DNA from: an uncultured Alphaproteobacteria bacterium
GTDB taxonomy: Bacteria; Pseudomonadota; Alphaproteobacteria; RF32; CAG-239
Direction of reading: 5' to 3'
Assembly (NCBI GenBank): GCA_944391485.1
Contig: CALXTQ010000008.1
Span: 1 to 64,000 of the forward strand
Length of the DNA stretch: 64,000 bases
Each line of letters begins with the position of its first letter. The stretch's first letter is position 1. The notes below the pieces were generated by a model, which saw only the letters and a program-made list of their open reading frames with translations, made no database searches and was not told the origin of the DNA. A program made the translations under genes and the position numbers. Positions 35,259 to 43,888 of the stretch are shown one piece after another.

Positions 35259-36521
35259 ATGAGCGATAATAATGAAAATAACGGCGAGATTTTATACTGC
35301 TCTTTCTGTGGCAAAAGTCAGGCTGAAGTAAAAAAATTGGTTGCCGGACGCGGTGTCTATATCTGTGACGAATGTATCGAAGTATGCATTAATATTGTTG
35401 CCGATGAGATGAACGAACTGGCGAAAAACGAAGGCGGAAATACGGCCGAACATCTGCCGACGCCGTCCAAAATCAAAGAATTTCTGGATCAGTATGTTAT
35501 CGGACAGGAACAGGCGAAAAAAGTACTTTCCGTCGCGGTTTACAATCATTATAAAAGACTGAATTGCCAGAAAACCCAAAAAGATATTGAAGTGTCCAAA
35601 TCCAACGTGATTTTAATCGGTTCGACGGGATCGGGCAAGACGCTGCTGGCTCAGACGCTGGCTAAAATTCTTGATGTGCCGTTTGCCATTGCCGACGCGA
35701 CGACACTGACGGAAGCGGGCTATGTTGGCGAAGATGTCGAAAACATTATTCTGAAATTGGTGCAGGCTGCAAATTACGATATTGAGAAAGCGCAGCGCGG
35801 CATAGTCTATATTGACGAAATTGATAAGATTACCCGTAAAACCGACGGACCGTCGATTACGCGCGATGTTTCCGGCGAGGGCGTTCAGCAGGCTTTGCTG
35901 AAAATTATTGAAGGAACGATTGCCAATGTTCCGCCGCAAGGCGGGCGCAAACATCCGCAGCAGGAATTTCTGCATGTCGATACGACCAATATCCTCTTTA
36001 TCTGCGGCGGTGCTTTTGCCGGTCTGGAAAAAATTGTCAGCCGCCGCGGCAAGGATACGTCTATTGGTTTCGGAGCCAAGGTTGCCAGCAAGGAAGAACG
36101 CGGCATCGGCGAAATCATTAAGGATGTGCAGCCTGAGGATTTGCTGAAATACGGCCTTATTCCGGAATTTGTCGGGCGTCTGCCGGTTATTGCCACTTTG
36201 GGTGATCTGGATGAAGATGCGCTGGTCAAGGTTCTGACCGAGCCGAAGAATGCGCTGGTCCGTCAGTATGCCACTTTGTTTGATATGGAAGGGGTTAAGC
36301 TGACCATTACCGAAGAAGCGCTGCGGGCAATCGCCAAGAAGGCCATTGAGCGTAAAACTGGAGCACGTGGTTTGAGAGCCATTATGGAAGATAATCTGCT
36401 GGAACTGATGTATGATATTCCGGATAAGAAAAATATTGCGGAAATCATCATTAACGAAGACGTGATTAACGATCATAAAGAACCGCAGTACGTCTATAAA
36501 AAAGAACAGAAAGCTTCCTGA
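35259..36521 (+). CDS. clpX: ATP-dependent Clp protease ATPase subunit
   Basis: ClpX unfolds tagged substrates and passes them to ClpP. The 420-aa protein starts with a C4 zinc-binding domain (CSFCGKSQ...CDEC). The AAA+ module has Walker [13 protein letters not shown], Walker [11 protein letters not shown] and pore loop GYVGED. The ClpP-binding loop lies within SIGFGAKV, and [24 protein letters not shown] closes the small domain. All are intact. Confidence 0.98.
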   Translation: MSDNNENNGEILYCSFCGKSQAEVKKLVAGRGVYICDECIEVCINIVADEMNELAKNEGGNTAEHLPTPSKIKEFLDQYVIGQEQAKKVLSVAVYNHYKRLNCQKTQKDIEVSKSNVILIGSTGSGKTLLAQTLAKILDVPFAIADATTLTEAGYVGEDVENIILKLVQAANYDIEKAQRGIVYIDEIDKITRKTDGPSITRDVSGEGVQQALLKIIEGTIANVPPQGGRKHPQQEFLHVDTTNILFICGGAFAGLEKIVSRRGKDTSIGFGAKVASKEERGIGEIIKDVQPEDLLKYGLIPEFVGRLPVIATLGDLDEDALVKVLTEPKNALVRQYATLFDMEGVKLTITEEALRAIAKKAIERKTGARGLRAIMEDNLLELMYDIPDKKNIAEIIINEDVINDHKEPQYVYKKEQKAS

Positions 36522-36545
36522 ATACGGAAATTTTGTTAAATTGAA

Positions 36546-36577
36546 AACAAGCCCTTCTTGCGGAGGGCTTGTTTTTT
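36546..36577 (+). terminator. clpPX terminator
   Basis: AACAAGCCC (36546-36554) pairs with GGGCTTGTT (36565-36573), with T6 overlapping the 3' arm and tail, 24 bases after clpX. The next 240 bases hold no gene I can support. Confidence 0.85.
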
Positions 36578-36821
36578 GCATGCTTTGCAGAAAATTTTGG
36601 CTTTCCCGGGGCTGAATGCCCGGGTGTTTTTAGACGCCGCTCCATGCCGATAAACAAGGTCAGCGTCTGGGTGAAGGGGATATCTGTTACATCCTTTCGG
36701 AAAGGGATGAGTTCTGCCGGCAAACAAGGTTAAGCCGGCAGTTTGGGAAATATCCGTTATGACGAATGGGGCAGCCAGTTAGGTCCGCTGCGGAAAGTGC
36801 CATTGATTTATTCAGGAAATT

Positions 36822-37220
36822 CTATGCGATATCTTCCAAAAAAGGCGGTTTGTAGTTCGGGCCTTTCAAGAATTTTCCGTCTTCGCGTTTCAGGACTTTG
36901 CCGTTGACCAGTTTAGACATGTTGCTTTCGTGCGTGCGTCTGAAAACTTCCTGCATGGGAATACCGAAGCTTACGACCATTCCGCTCAGAACATACTGCA
37001 GGTCGGACAGTTCTTTCATCATTCTGGCGCGGGTATTTTTTTCCGTTGTGCCGGTTTTTTCCAGTTCATCGATCAGAGTATTGATTTCCGCGTCCAGCTC
37101 GTCCATTTCCTCTCGCAGAAGCTTTTGGCGGAGTTTGAGAAGACTGACGCTGTACGGCTCGTTGACGGCCAGTTCCATGGCTTTGTGGCATTCCAAAACC
37201 CGGCTTTCGTATTCTTCCAT
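36822..37220 (-). CDS. MazG-like nucleotide pyrophosphohydrolase
   Basis: A 132-aa all-alpha NTP-PPase-fold protein. LREEMDELDAEINTLIDE supplies the EExxE metal motif and MMKELSDLQYVLSGMVVSF the later ExxD motif. EVFRRTHESNMSKLVNGKVLKREDGKFLKGPNYKPP is a conserved C-terminal segment. Such enzymes clear non-canonical or excess nucleotides. The substrate here is not clear. It is monocistronic and faces the outer-membrane protein at 37358. Confidence 0.8.
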   Translation of the reverse strand: MEEYESRVLECHKAMELAVNEPYSVSLLKLRQKLLREEMDELDAEINTLIDELEKTGTTEKNTRARMMKELSDLQYVLSGMVVSFGIPMQEVFRRTHESNMSKLVNGKVLKREDGKFLKGPNYKPPFLEDIA

Positions 37221-37303
37221 GAAATATTTCCTTTCCGTAAAAGTTTTTTGTTATTTTATGTTAAGCAAAGTATTTTGAGAAGACGGGGGACGCTCCTGTG
37301 CAT

Positions 37304-37340
37304 AAAAAAACACCGCATTCCGGTGAGGAAATGCGGTGTT
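37304..37340 (-). terminator. Terminator of the barrel-protein gene
   Basis: AACACCGCATT (37309-37319) and AATGCGGTGTT (37330-37340) form a perfect stem. On the minus strand a T run follows (complement of 37304-37310). Confidence 0.85.
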
Positions 37341-37357
37341 GAACGATTTTGCGGGGA

Positions 37358-37912
37358 TTAGAAATTGTATCTGACACCGGCAGAAAATTCGTTCAGGTCG
37401 TTTAAGAAGCTGTGCTGCAGATATACATGGCGATACATGCCGCGGACAGACCAGTTCTCGTCGATGTTGTACTGAGCGCCGACATTCAGACGATAACCCA
37501 GAGCTTCTTCTTTGTCAGAACCTTCGCCCTGAAGTCTGTATTTCATTTCATACTGACCGAGACCGACACCGGCGATCAGTTCGACCTGTTTGTCGCAGCC
37601 TAACGGCAGATAACCCAAAGCGTCAACACCATATGCCTGAATGCGGCTGGAGAATTTGTCGCCTTCGGGATCCGTGTTCTTCTCGTTCAGAGATCTCTGA
37701 TAAAAAGCTTCCAGTCCGAAGTTTTCGTGCAGTTTGGCACCCGCAATCAGGGATAAGTTGTTGTAATCGTCTTCCAGAGCGGTATTGGCATCATGATCCA
37801 TACCAAAAGAAGAGTAGTTATAGTCCAAACCTACATAGGGTTTAACTTCAGCGTTAGCAGCGTTAGCGGCAAATAAGCAGGCAACGCCAGCAAGTAATAA
37901 TGTTTTCTTCAT
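37358..37912 (-). CDS. Outer-membrane beta-barrel protein
   Basis: A 184-aa porin-like protein: signal peptide MKKTLLLAGVACLFAANAANA, then alternating amphipathic strands (VKPYVGLDYNYSSFG, NLSLIAGAKLHENFGLEAFYQ, ALGYRLNVGAQY, WSVRGMYRHVYLQ). It ends SAGVRYNF with terminal Phe, the BamA recognition signal. Size suggests an eight-strand barrel of the OmpA/OmpW-like group, with no peptidoglycan-binding domain. The ATG follows AAGGAC. It probably depends on BamA (11365). Function is unknown. Confidence 0.9.
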   Translation of the reverse strand: MKKTLLLAGVACLFAANAANAEVKPYVGLDYNYSSFGMDHDANTALEDDYNNLSLIAGAKLHENFGLEAFYQRSLNEKNTDPEGDKFSSRIQAYGVDALGYLPLGCDKQVELIAGVGLGQYEMKYRLQGEGSDKEEALGYRLNVGAQYNIDENWSVRGMYRHVYLQHSFLNDLNEFSAGVRYNF

Positions 37913-38163
37913 GTAGTCAACGTCCTTTTAGTTAGTTAGAGAATACTAAACACAGCATCTGTGAAAGTCGTATTTCCTTATCAGACATAACCAAAGTTAT
38001 AACTGATATGTTACAACCATAGTATAAGTTTTTGGTTTTTGCAAGCTTCTTCTGATAAATTTGCGGGTTGCAGGTATAATAAAATTTTCCGCGTTTACCT
38101 TTAAGGCTTTTGCAAAGCGATTATATATGACGGGAGAATAATAACTGTTTTGAGGAGAGCTCT

Positions 38164-39090
38164 ATGAAATATGTAAAGTTAAACGATGAGGTTCGGGTTC
38201 CCGTCATTGGGCTGGGAACATGGAAGGCGAATCCGGGAGAAGTGTATCAGGCAATCCGCTGGGCTATCAAACTCGGCTATCAGCATATTGACTGCGCTCC
38301 GATTTACGGCAATGAAAAAGAAATCGGCCAGGCTCTGCATGACGCGATGAGCGAGGGGGATATCCGGCGCGAGGATTTGTTTGTTGTCTCCAAGTTGTGG
38401 AACGATTCACATGCGGAAGAGGATGTTCTTCCCGCTTTGCAGCAGACATTAAATGATCTGCAGCTGGATTATCTGGATCTGTATCTGGTACATTGGCCGG
38501 TCGCGCAAAGAAAGGGGACGGTCCTTCCGGAAGTGGCGGAGGATATGATTTCGCTCAGGGAACTTCCGCTTGAGATAACCTGGGCCGGTATGGAACAGGC
38601 GCAGAAAAAAGGATTGGCAAAATCTATCGGCGTTTCGAATTTTGGTCAGAAAAATCTGCAGAATCTGATTGAAAAGGCCGAGATTGTGCCGGCAATGAAC
38701 CAGATTGAGAATCATCCGCTACTGCAGCAAAATGACCTTATTGATTTCTGCCATAAGAATATGATCGCCGTTACCGCTTATTCGCCGCTGGGTTCCGGTA
38801 TGCATGACGGCGACAGAAATCTGATTGAAAATCCGGTTCTAAAGGAAATAGCCGACCGGTTGAACGCCACAACGGCGCAGGTGATGCTGGCCTGGCAGAT
38901 TGCCCGGGGCGTTGTCTCCATTCCCAAATCTATCCATATGGAAAGGATAAAAGAAAATTTTGCGGCTCAGAATTTTGAGCTGGATGACGAGGATATGAAG
39001 AAAATTGCCTCCCTTGACGAAGGTTACCGCTTTGTAGACGGCAGCGCTTTTGCCAAAGGGGATTACAGCACCGGCAGTATTTTTGCGTAG
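38164..39090 (+). CDS. Aldo/keto reductase
   Basis: A 308-aa NADPH-dependent (beta/alpha)8 oxidoreductase. The catalytic tetrad is visible: Asp in DCAPIYGNEKEIG, Tyr of PIYGNE, Lys of VSKLWN and His of YLVHWP. The C-terminal cofactor segment IPKSIHMERIKENF has the usual phosphate-binding Lys-Ser. It resembles plant/animal aldose-reductase types rather than the short ones. The ATG is preceded by GAGGAG, and a terminator follows at 39184. Confidence 0.93.
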   Translation: MKYVKLNDEVRVPVIGLGTWKANPGEVYQAIRWAIKLGYQHIDCAPIYGNEKEIGQALHDAMSEGDIRREDLFVVSKLWNDSHAEEDVLPALQQTLNDLQLDYLDLYLVHWPVAQRKGTVLPEVAEDMISLRELPLEITWAGMEQAQKKGLAKSIGVSNFGQKNLQNLIEKAEIVPAMNQIENHPLLQQNDLIDFCHKNMIAVTAYSPLGSGMHDGDRNLIENPVLKEIADRLNATTAQVMLAWQIARGVVSIPKSIHMERIKENFAAQNFELDDEDMKKIASLDEGYRFVDGSAFAKGDYSTGSIFA

Positions 39091-39183
39091 CGCGGCCCGT
39101 AAAGCGCTGTTGACCGCCGTTTTGTTAAACGTCTTTCCGCTGAATTACGGAGCGGCCGCCCGATATGGAAATAATGCGGTTGA

Positions 39184-39207
39184 GGGAGCTGAAAGGCTCC
39201 CTTTTTT
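39184..39207 (+). terminator. Aldo/keto reductase terminator
   Basis: GGGAGC (39184-39189) pairs with GCTCCC (39196-39201), followed by T6. The rest of the 340-base gap before the MBL gene (39208-39430) shows no clear gene. Confidence 0.75.
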
Positions 39208-39430
39208 GTAACCTGAAAACCGCGAGCCAGACGCGTGATTCGAAGCTTAACGAGAGAGCCTTTCTGGTTATTGACGGGGAAATATGAGTTTTGGCCTTTT
39301 CAGAAATGGAAGTTTTGCCGGGAATCAGGCGCCGCGGGTTGTGAAATATGAGACCGAGCTTGTTATCGGGACGGGATTTGATCTTTTATTTATGAGAAAA
39401 ATGTGTATACTTGCGGCAGGAGGAACAAAA

Positions 39431-40195
39431 ATGAAAGCTATTGTACTGGGATCAGGTTCCGCTTATGCAACGCCGCAGGCCGGAGGATACTGGGGGGCGG
39501 CAGCTGCCGGAAACCCTAAAAACCGCAGAACCAGAGCGTCTTTTCTGTATTCGGACGGCGGCTTTAATCTGCTGATTGACGCAGGTCCGGATATTGCATG
39601 GCAGCTGACCGATAATGCCGTTGCCCGCGTTGACGCCGTTTTCTTTACGCATGCGCATGCAGACCATATCAACGGTATTCCTGATCTGCAAAGACTGGCT
39701 TTTAACCAGAAAGCGCCGATTTCCGTATTTTGCGCTCCGGAAACGCTGGACGGGATCCGGAATTCTTTCGGTTTTATGTTTTCTTCGCGACATAATGAAC
39801 GGGGAAGCGATCTGTTGCGCTGGCATACGGCGGAGAAAAGTTTCGAAATCTGCGGCAGAAAGTTTGAAATCTTTCCTCTGCCGCATAAACATATGAATTC
39901 TTATGCCCTGAAAACAGGAAGTTTTTTATACGCGACGGATTTTGACGCCCTGCCTGAGGACAAAGCGCCGTTTTTTGAGAAGCTGGACTGTTTGGTTATG
40001 GAGACCAACAATGGTTTTAATTTCGACGCGAAAGGCAACGGCCACAATGATTTCAGGGACGCTTTCCGGATTAAGGAGCGCTTTGGGCCGAAAAGAATGA
40101 TTTTAACGCATCTCGGCATTGATATTGATTATGAAACGGACATGCGTAAAATGCCCGACGGCATTGAACTGGCTTATGACGGAATGAATTTGTAA
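39431..40195 (+). CDS. MBL-fold metal-dependent hydrolase (PhnP/PqqB-like)
   Basis: A 254-aa metallo-beta-lactamase fold protein of the PhnP/RNase Z-like group. MKAIVLGSGSAYATPQAGGYWG is the usual N-terminus, and NRRTRASFLYSDGGFNLLIDAGPD precedes the zinc motif THAHADHINGI (HxHxDH). Later ligand candidates are the His of LPHKHMNSYAL and MILTHLGIDIDYET. Such proteins act on cyclic phosphates or lipoyl/cofactor derivatives. The ATG at 39431 follows AGGAGG; an in-frame extension to 39284 looks unlike the family and is rejected. Confidence 0.88.
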   Translation: MKAIVLGSGSAYATPQAGGYWGAAAAGNPKNRRTRASFLYSDGGFNLLIDAGPDIAWQLTDNAVARVDAVFFTHAHADHINGIPDLQRLAFNQKAPISVFCAPETLDGIRNSFGFMFSSRHNERGSDLLRWHTAEKSFEICGRKFEIFPLPHKHMNSYALKTGSFLYATDFDALPEDKAPFFEKLDCLVMETNNGFNFDAKGNGHNDFRDAFRIKERFGPKRMILTHLGIDIDYETDMRKMPDGIELAYDGMNL

Positions 40196-40361
40196 GGCTG
40201 CGGCAATCGCGCGAAAAAAAGGTTTTTTCCGGAAGCGCCGGGATCAAAAGAATTTGCAGCATTATGACTTTTACCGGTTTGGCTGGTGGCATAACTGTTT
40301 TTTCGCCGGTCTGTGGCGGTGCATTTGCGTCAACCTTCTGGCTGGACGGTTTATAAAGATT

Positions 40362-41318
40362 TCAGCGGATTTTTTCCAAAATGAAATCAGTCAGTTTTTC
40401 GGCGTCTTTCCATCTGACCTCAACTTCCAGAACGCGGAAATGCGGCCGCAGCGGCAGAGGAATTTTAACAAAGTCTTTGGCAGTCGTGTATATATCGGCA
40501 TTAAGCCGGTCGGCCGTGTTTATAATTTTAGCCAGCTCTTTTGCGCCATAGCGGTGGTGATCCGGAAAGTCAAGGGTTTTCAGCAAGGTGAAACCCAGCT
40601 CTCTCAAGGACGCATAGAATTTTTCCGGTCGGCCGATGCCGGCAAAGGCGATAATTTCTTTTTTGCCGGATTGGGGAGGAATCGGCGCCAGTCTGCCGTG
40701 AAAAACCGGCATTTCGGGAAACAGCGCCCGCAAATTATGTTTATCTTCACCGAGAATGATGACGGCCTGCGCCCGTTTCAATCCGTCGTCAAGCTTTTCG
40801 CGGAGCGGGCCGGCCGGAATACAGAGGCCGTTGCCGATGCCGGCGGCGCCGTCAAAGACCAGAAAAGAAAGGTCTTTGCGCAGCCCCGGATTTTGAAAAC
40901 CGTCGTCCATGATTATCAGCTCCGCGCCGGATTGGAGCGCTTTCTGCGCCGCGGCAACCCGGTCCGGATTGATGACAACCGGCGCCTGACGGGCCAGAAT
41001 GAGCGGTTCGTCGCCGGTTTCCGCCGCAGAGTGCTTTTGAATATCGACCAGAATATTTTTCAGTTTTCCGCCGTATCCCCGGGAGACAAAAAACGGATTT
41101 AAGCCCCGGGTCTGCAACAGTCCGGCAATAGATACAGCCGTCGGTGTTTTTCCGGTGCCGCCGGCCGTGATGTTGCCGACACAGATGACCGGACGGCCGA
41201 TTTTCCGGGGACGGCCGCGTTTTATCCGGATTGCCGTGGCCAGGGCATAGAGGCAACCGAGGGGAGCAAGAAGACTGCTTAAAAGGTTTTTGCCGGACCA
41301 GAAGGCAGGTGTTTTCAT
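40362..41318 (-). CDS. lpxK: Tetraacyldisaccharide 4'-kinase
   Basis: LpxK phosphorylates the 4' position of the lipid A disaccharide at the inner membrane, giving lipid IVA. The 318-aa protein has an N-terminal membrane segment (LLSSLLAPLGCLYALATAI). The P-loop is GNITAGGTGKTPTAVSIAG, then RGYGGKLKN, GDEPLILA, IIMDDGFQNPGL and IPAGPLREKL. Its ATG shares one base with the waaA stop, so it is the last gene of a coupled operon. LpxK is the step after LpxB (17352). Confidence 0.96.
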   Translation of the reverse strand: MKTPAFWSGKNLLSSLLAPLGCLYALATAIRIKRGRPRKIGRPVICVGNITAGGTGKTPTAVSIAGLLQTRGLNPFFVSRGYGGKLKNILVDIQKHSAAETGDEPLILARQAPVVINPDRVAAAQKALQSGAELIIMDDGFQNPGLRKDLSFLVFDGAAGIGNGLCIPAGPLREKLDDGLKRAQAVIILGEDKHNLRALFPEMPVFHGRLAPIPPQSGKKEIIAFAGIGRPEKFYASLRELGFTLLKTLDFPDHHRYGAKELAKIINTADRLNADIYTTAKDFVKIPLPLRPHFRVLEVEVRWKDAEKLTDFILEKIR

Positions 41319-42577
41319 TAAATGTATCCTTTGACTTTTTCCACGATGCCGTCAAGAACCTTTGCTTCGCCGTGCGCCCAGTTGTACGCCAGAGATTGTT
41401 TGGCTTCCAGCAGGTCTTTATGAGTCAGAAGCTGGTTGACGGTTTCTTCCAGTTCAAGAACGTCGTTGACCTGAATGACGGCATCGGCTTTTTTGGCGCG
41501 GTTCATGGCATCGGTAAAGTTGAACATGTGCGGACCGACAATGACGGCGTCGCGGGCGCGCGAAGGCTCCATAAAGTTCTGTCCGCCATGCGGAATCAGC
41601 GATCCGCCGATGAAAACAAGCGGCGCAATGTCATACCAGATGCCGATTTCGCCGATGGTGTCGGCAATATAAACATCCGTTTCAGGGGTAATGGGTTCGT
41701 TTTGAGAACGCAGTGCCGTTTTCAGACCGAGATTCTGCAGGTCGTCCCGGATTTCGGGGCCGCGCTGCGGATGTCTCGGTATGACAAGCGTCAGCAGGCC
41801 GGGGACTTTTTCTATCGTCCTTTTCAGAAATTTGCCGATTTTGACTTCTTCGTCCTTATGTGTTGAGCTGACAGCCCAAACCGGACGCGAACCGATTTGC
41901 TCCAGCATCTCTTTTTTCTTTTCTTCGTCGATCGGCTGCGGCAGTCCGGCATATTTGAGATTGCCGAGACACATGGAATCTTTGGCGCCCAGAACGCGCA
42001 GGCGGTAGGCGTCTTCTTCCGACTGTCCCAGACAAAAGCTGAAGCAGTCCAGAAGTTCTTTGCTGATGTAGTCAAACTGCTGCCAGCGTTTGAAAGATTT
42101 GTTGGAAATTCTTCCGTTTACCAGAATCAGCGGGATGTTTTTTCTTTTAATGCCGGAAAGCATGGCGGGCCAAAGGTCCGATTCAAACCACAAGACCAGA
42201 TCAGGTTTCCAGTGTCTGATGAAACGGGTGGTGAAAACCGGGTTGTCGAGCGGAATATACTGGTGAAAAGCTCTTTCGGGAAGTCTTTTGCCCATGAGTT
42301 CGGCAGAGGTAATTGTGCCGGTGGTAACCATAATGTTTATATCCGGATATATGGCCAGAAGCTTGTGGATCAGCGGCAGCATCGACAGAGATTCTCCGAC
42401 CGAGGCGCCGTGAAACCAGATGAGCTTTCCTTCCGGACGCTTCAGCGTCGGGCGGCCGACGCGTTCGTTGAAACGTTTGAGGTCTTCCTTGCCGTTTTCC
42501 TTGCGCTTTTTGATGTAGCGGCTGATTACCAGAGGATACAGAATGCGAATGAGAATATTGTATATGCGGATGAACAT
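41318..42577 (-). CDS. waaA: 3-Deoxy-D-manno-octulosonic acid transferase
   Basis: WaaA adds Kdo to lipid IVA. The 419-aa protein has an N-terminal membrane anchor (FIRIYNILIRILYPLVISRYIKK) and a two-lobe GT-B fold (family GT30). GKLIWFHGASVGESLSMLPLI has the catalytic Glu. Other motifs are TTGTITSAELMGK, WFESDLWPAML, INGR-like LVNGRISNKS and GGSLIPHGGQNFMEPS. It is coupled to both flanking genes. A single Kdo or two cannot be told from sequence. Confidence 0.96.
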   Translation of the reverse strand: MFIRIYNILIRILYPLVISRYIKKRKENGKEDLKRFNERVGRPTLKRPEGKLIWFHGASVGESLSMLPLIHKLLAIYPDINIMVTTGTITSAELMGKRLPERAFHQYIPLDNPVFTTRFIRHWKPDLVLWFESDLWPAMLSGIKRKNIPLILVNGRISNKSFKRWQQFDYISKELLDCFSFCLGQSEEDAYRLRVLGAKDSMCLGNLKYAGLPQPIDEEKKKEMLEQIGSRPVWAVSSTHKDEEVKIGKFLKRTIEKVPGLLTLVIPRHPQRGPEIRDDLQNLGLKTALRSQNEPITPETDVYIADTIGEIGIWYDIAPLVFIGGSLIPHGGQNFMEPSRARDAVIVGPHMFNFTDAMNRAKKADAVIQVNDVLELEETVNQLLTHKDLLEAKQSLAYNWAHGEAKVLDGIVEKVKGYI

Positions 42578-43344
42578 CAGTGTTTGTTTCCTTGTTGCGA
42601 ATTAATATAGCGTTTGGCTTTGGCCGTCGTTCCTGGAATGATCGGGGCGATCCCCATTTTGTCGTCGACTTCCCGCAGCTGCCTGTTCATGCTGTTTTCG
42701 ATTTTTTGTCTCAGGTTTTCGAGTTCCTGCTCGTCGGCGCTTTCGGGAATGAAAAAGGGGCCGATGACTTCGCAGATACCCCGGGAAAAAGGAACGGGAA
42801 CCATCATCTGATCCCAGCTTTTGCGGATGATTTTTGATCCTTTGATGCTGTATGTAATGCAGAAGATGGGTTTGCCGGATTTGCGGGCAAAATAGAGCGG
42901 GCTTTTGCTGAGTCTCAGGTTTGGTCCTTTCGGCCCGTCAGGAATAACGCAGATTGAAATATCGTTCTCCAGAGATTCCATCAGATCTCTGGCCGAACCG
43001 ACCGCATTGGTCGAACTGGAACCGCCGATTGTGCCAAGACCGTATTTTTCGAGAAAACCGGCAATAAGGCGGCCGTCCTGATGCAGAGAAACCAGAGCGT
43101 TGAGAGGATCTTCACCGTTCCAGAAAAAAGGATACATCATCGCGCGGCCGTGCCAGCCGATGAGAATGACGCTTTTATGTTTTTTCCAGGCCCGGTAAAA
43201 TTCGTCGACGCCTTTAATCTGCCATTTTGTGGTTTTGCCGACGAAGCGGGAATAATAATACATTGCCCCGCTGAGCAGGCGCATGACGGGTTTGGATCTC
43301 GCTATGCGCTTGATGAGTTTTTTTATCAGTTTTTTCAGTTTCAT
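42577..43344 (-). CDS. DUF374 lysophospholipid-acyltransferase family (LpxJ-like)
   Basis: A 255-aa protein of the DUF374 branch of the lysophospholipid acyltransferase superfamily. The N-terminus is basic (KKLIKKLIKRIARS), followed by the catalytic-type motif GWHGRAMMYPFFW, an HxxxD-like region with His. SLHQDGRLIAGFLEKYG, GGSSSTNAVG and IPDGPKGPNLRLS (PDGPKGP phosphate loop) are also diagnostic. LpxJ, a late lipid A acyltransferase first defined in Campylobacterota, belongs to this family. I see no LpxL/LpxM in the window, so this could be the secondary acyltransferase. GTG at 43347 is an alternative start. Confidence 0.82.
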   Translation of the reverse strand: MKLKKLIKKLIKRIARSKPVMRLLSGAMYYYSRFVGKTTKWQIKGVDEFYRAWKKHKSVILIGWHGRAMMYPFFWNGEDPLNALVSLHQDGRLIAGFLEKYGLGTIGGSSSTNAVGSARDLMESLENDISICVIPDGPKGPNLRLSKSPLYFARKSGKPIFCITYSIKGSKIIRKSWDQMMVPVPFSRGICEVIGPFFIPESADEQELENLRQKIENSMNRQLREVDDKMGIAPIIPGTTAKAKRYINSQQGNKH

Positions 43345-43354
43345 CACTATTTTC

Positions 43355-43609
43355 TTATCTGTGGGATTTCTTTACCGTGTCCGTAATCGCGATGCCGATC
43401 GTTTCGTTGTCTGTAATGACGACCTCTCCGTGGCCGATCAGAATATTATTGGCGTAGATGTCAACATAGTCGTTGACATCGCGGTCCAGCTCCACAACGG
43501 CGCCGCGACCGAGTTTGAGCAGCTGGTTGACGCGTAGGTCGGCCGTGCCGAGCGTAACGGAAATGTCTACGGTGATTTCTCCGTTTGAATCATTTTTTTT
43601 GAAAGCCAT
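43355..43609 (-). CDS. FliN-like SpoA-domain protein
   Basis: An 84-aa protein that is almost entirely one SpoA (FliMN_C) domain: ISVTLGTADLRVNQLLKLGRGAVVELD, then NDYVDIYANNILIGHGEVVITDNETIGIAITDTV, which is the FliN core. Full FliN is longer (~100-140 aa) with an N-terminal extension; here only a short acidic lead (MAFKKNDSNGEI) exists. No other flagellar or type III secretion gene is in the window. It opens the waaA/lpxK operon, ending 10 bases before the next start. It may be a true motor-switch protein stranded by rearrangement. Confidence 0.78.
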   Translation of the reverse strand: MAFKKNDSNGEITVDISVTLGTADLRVNQLLKLGRGAVVELDRDVNDYVDIYANNILIGHGEVVITDNETIGIAITDTVKKSHR

Positions 43610-43831
43610 AAAAAAGCATCCCCAAATTTGAAAAACAATACTTAAAACTTATGATATAAGATTTATTTACAACTGAAAAATCATTTTATCAACTTATTAC
43701 ATATATTTATAAAGAAAATAATTCGAGAGCTTTCCGCACGGGGAATCCTTCTGCGGCAAAAGGCGTCTGTGGATTAAACGGTTTAGAGATTGCCCTAAAA
43801 TTATAATTATGCCAAAAAAGCAGAAGACCTA

Positions 43832-43860
43832 TTGTAGTTCGGTTAAACTTTTCCTATATA
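43832..43860 (+). promoter_or_regulatory. lon promoter
   Basis: TTGTAG (43832-43837), a 17-base spacer and TATATA (43855-43860) lie 29 bases before the lon ATG. The rest of the 279-base gap to the FliN-like gene is AT-rich with no other gene. Confidence 0.5.
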
Positions 43861-43888
43861 GTTAAGAGATAATTTTTTATTAGGGACA

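Noticed and set aside
39284..39430. N-terminal extension of the MBL hydrolase
   Set aside because: The AGGAGG site and family-typical MKAIVLGSG start are at 39431; the extension has no such support.
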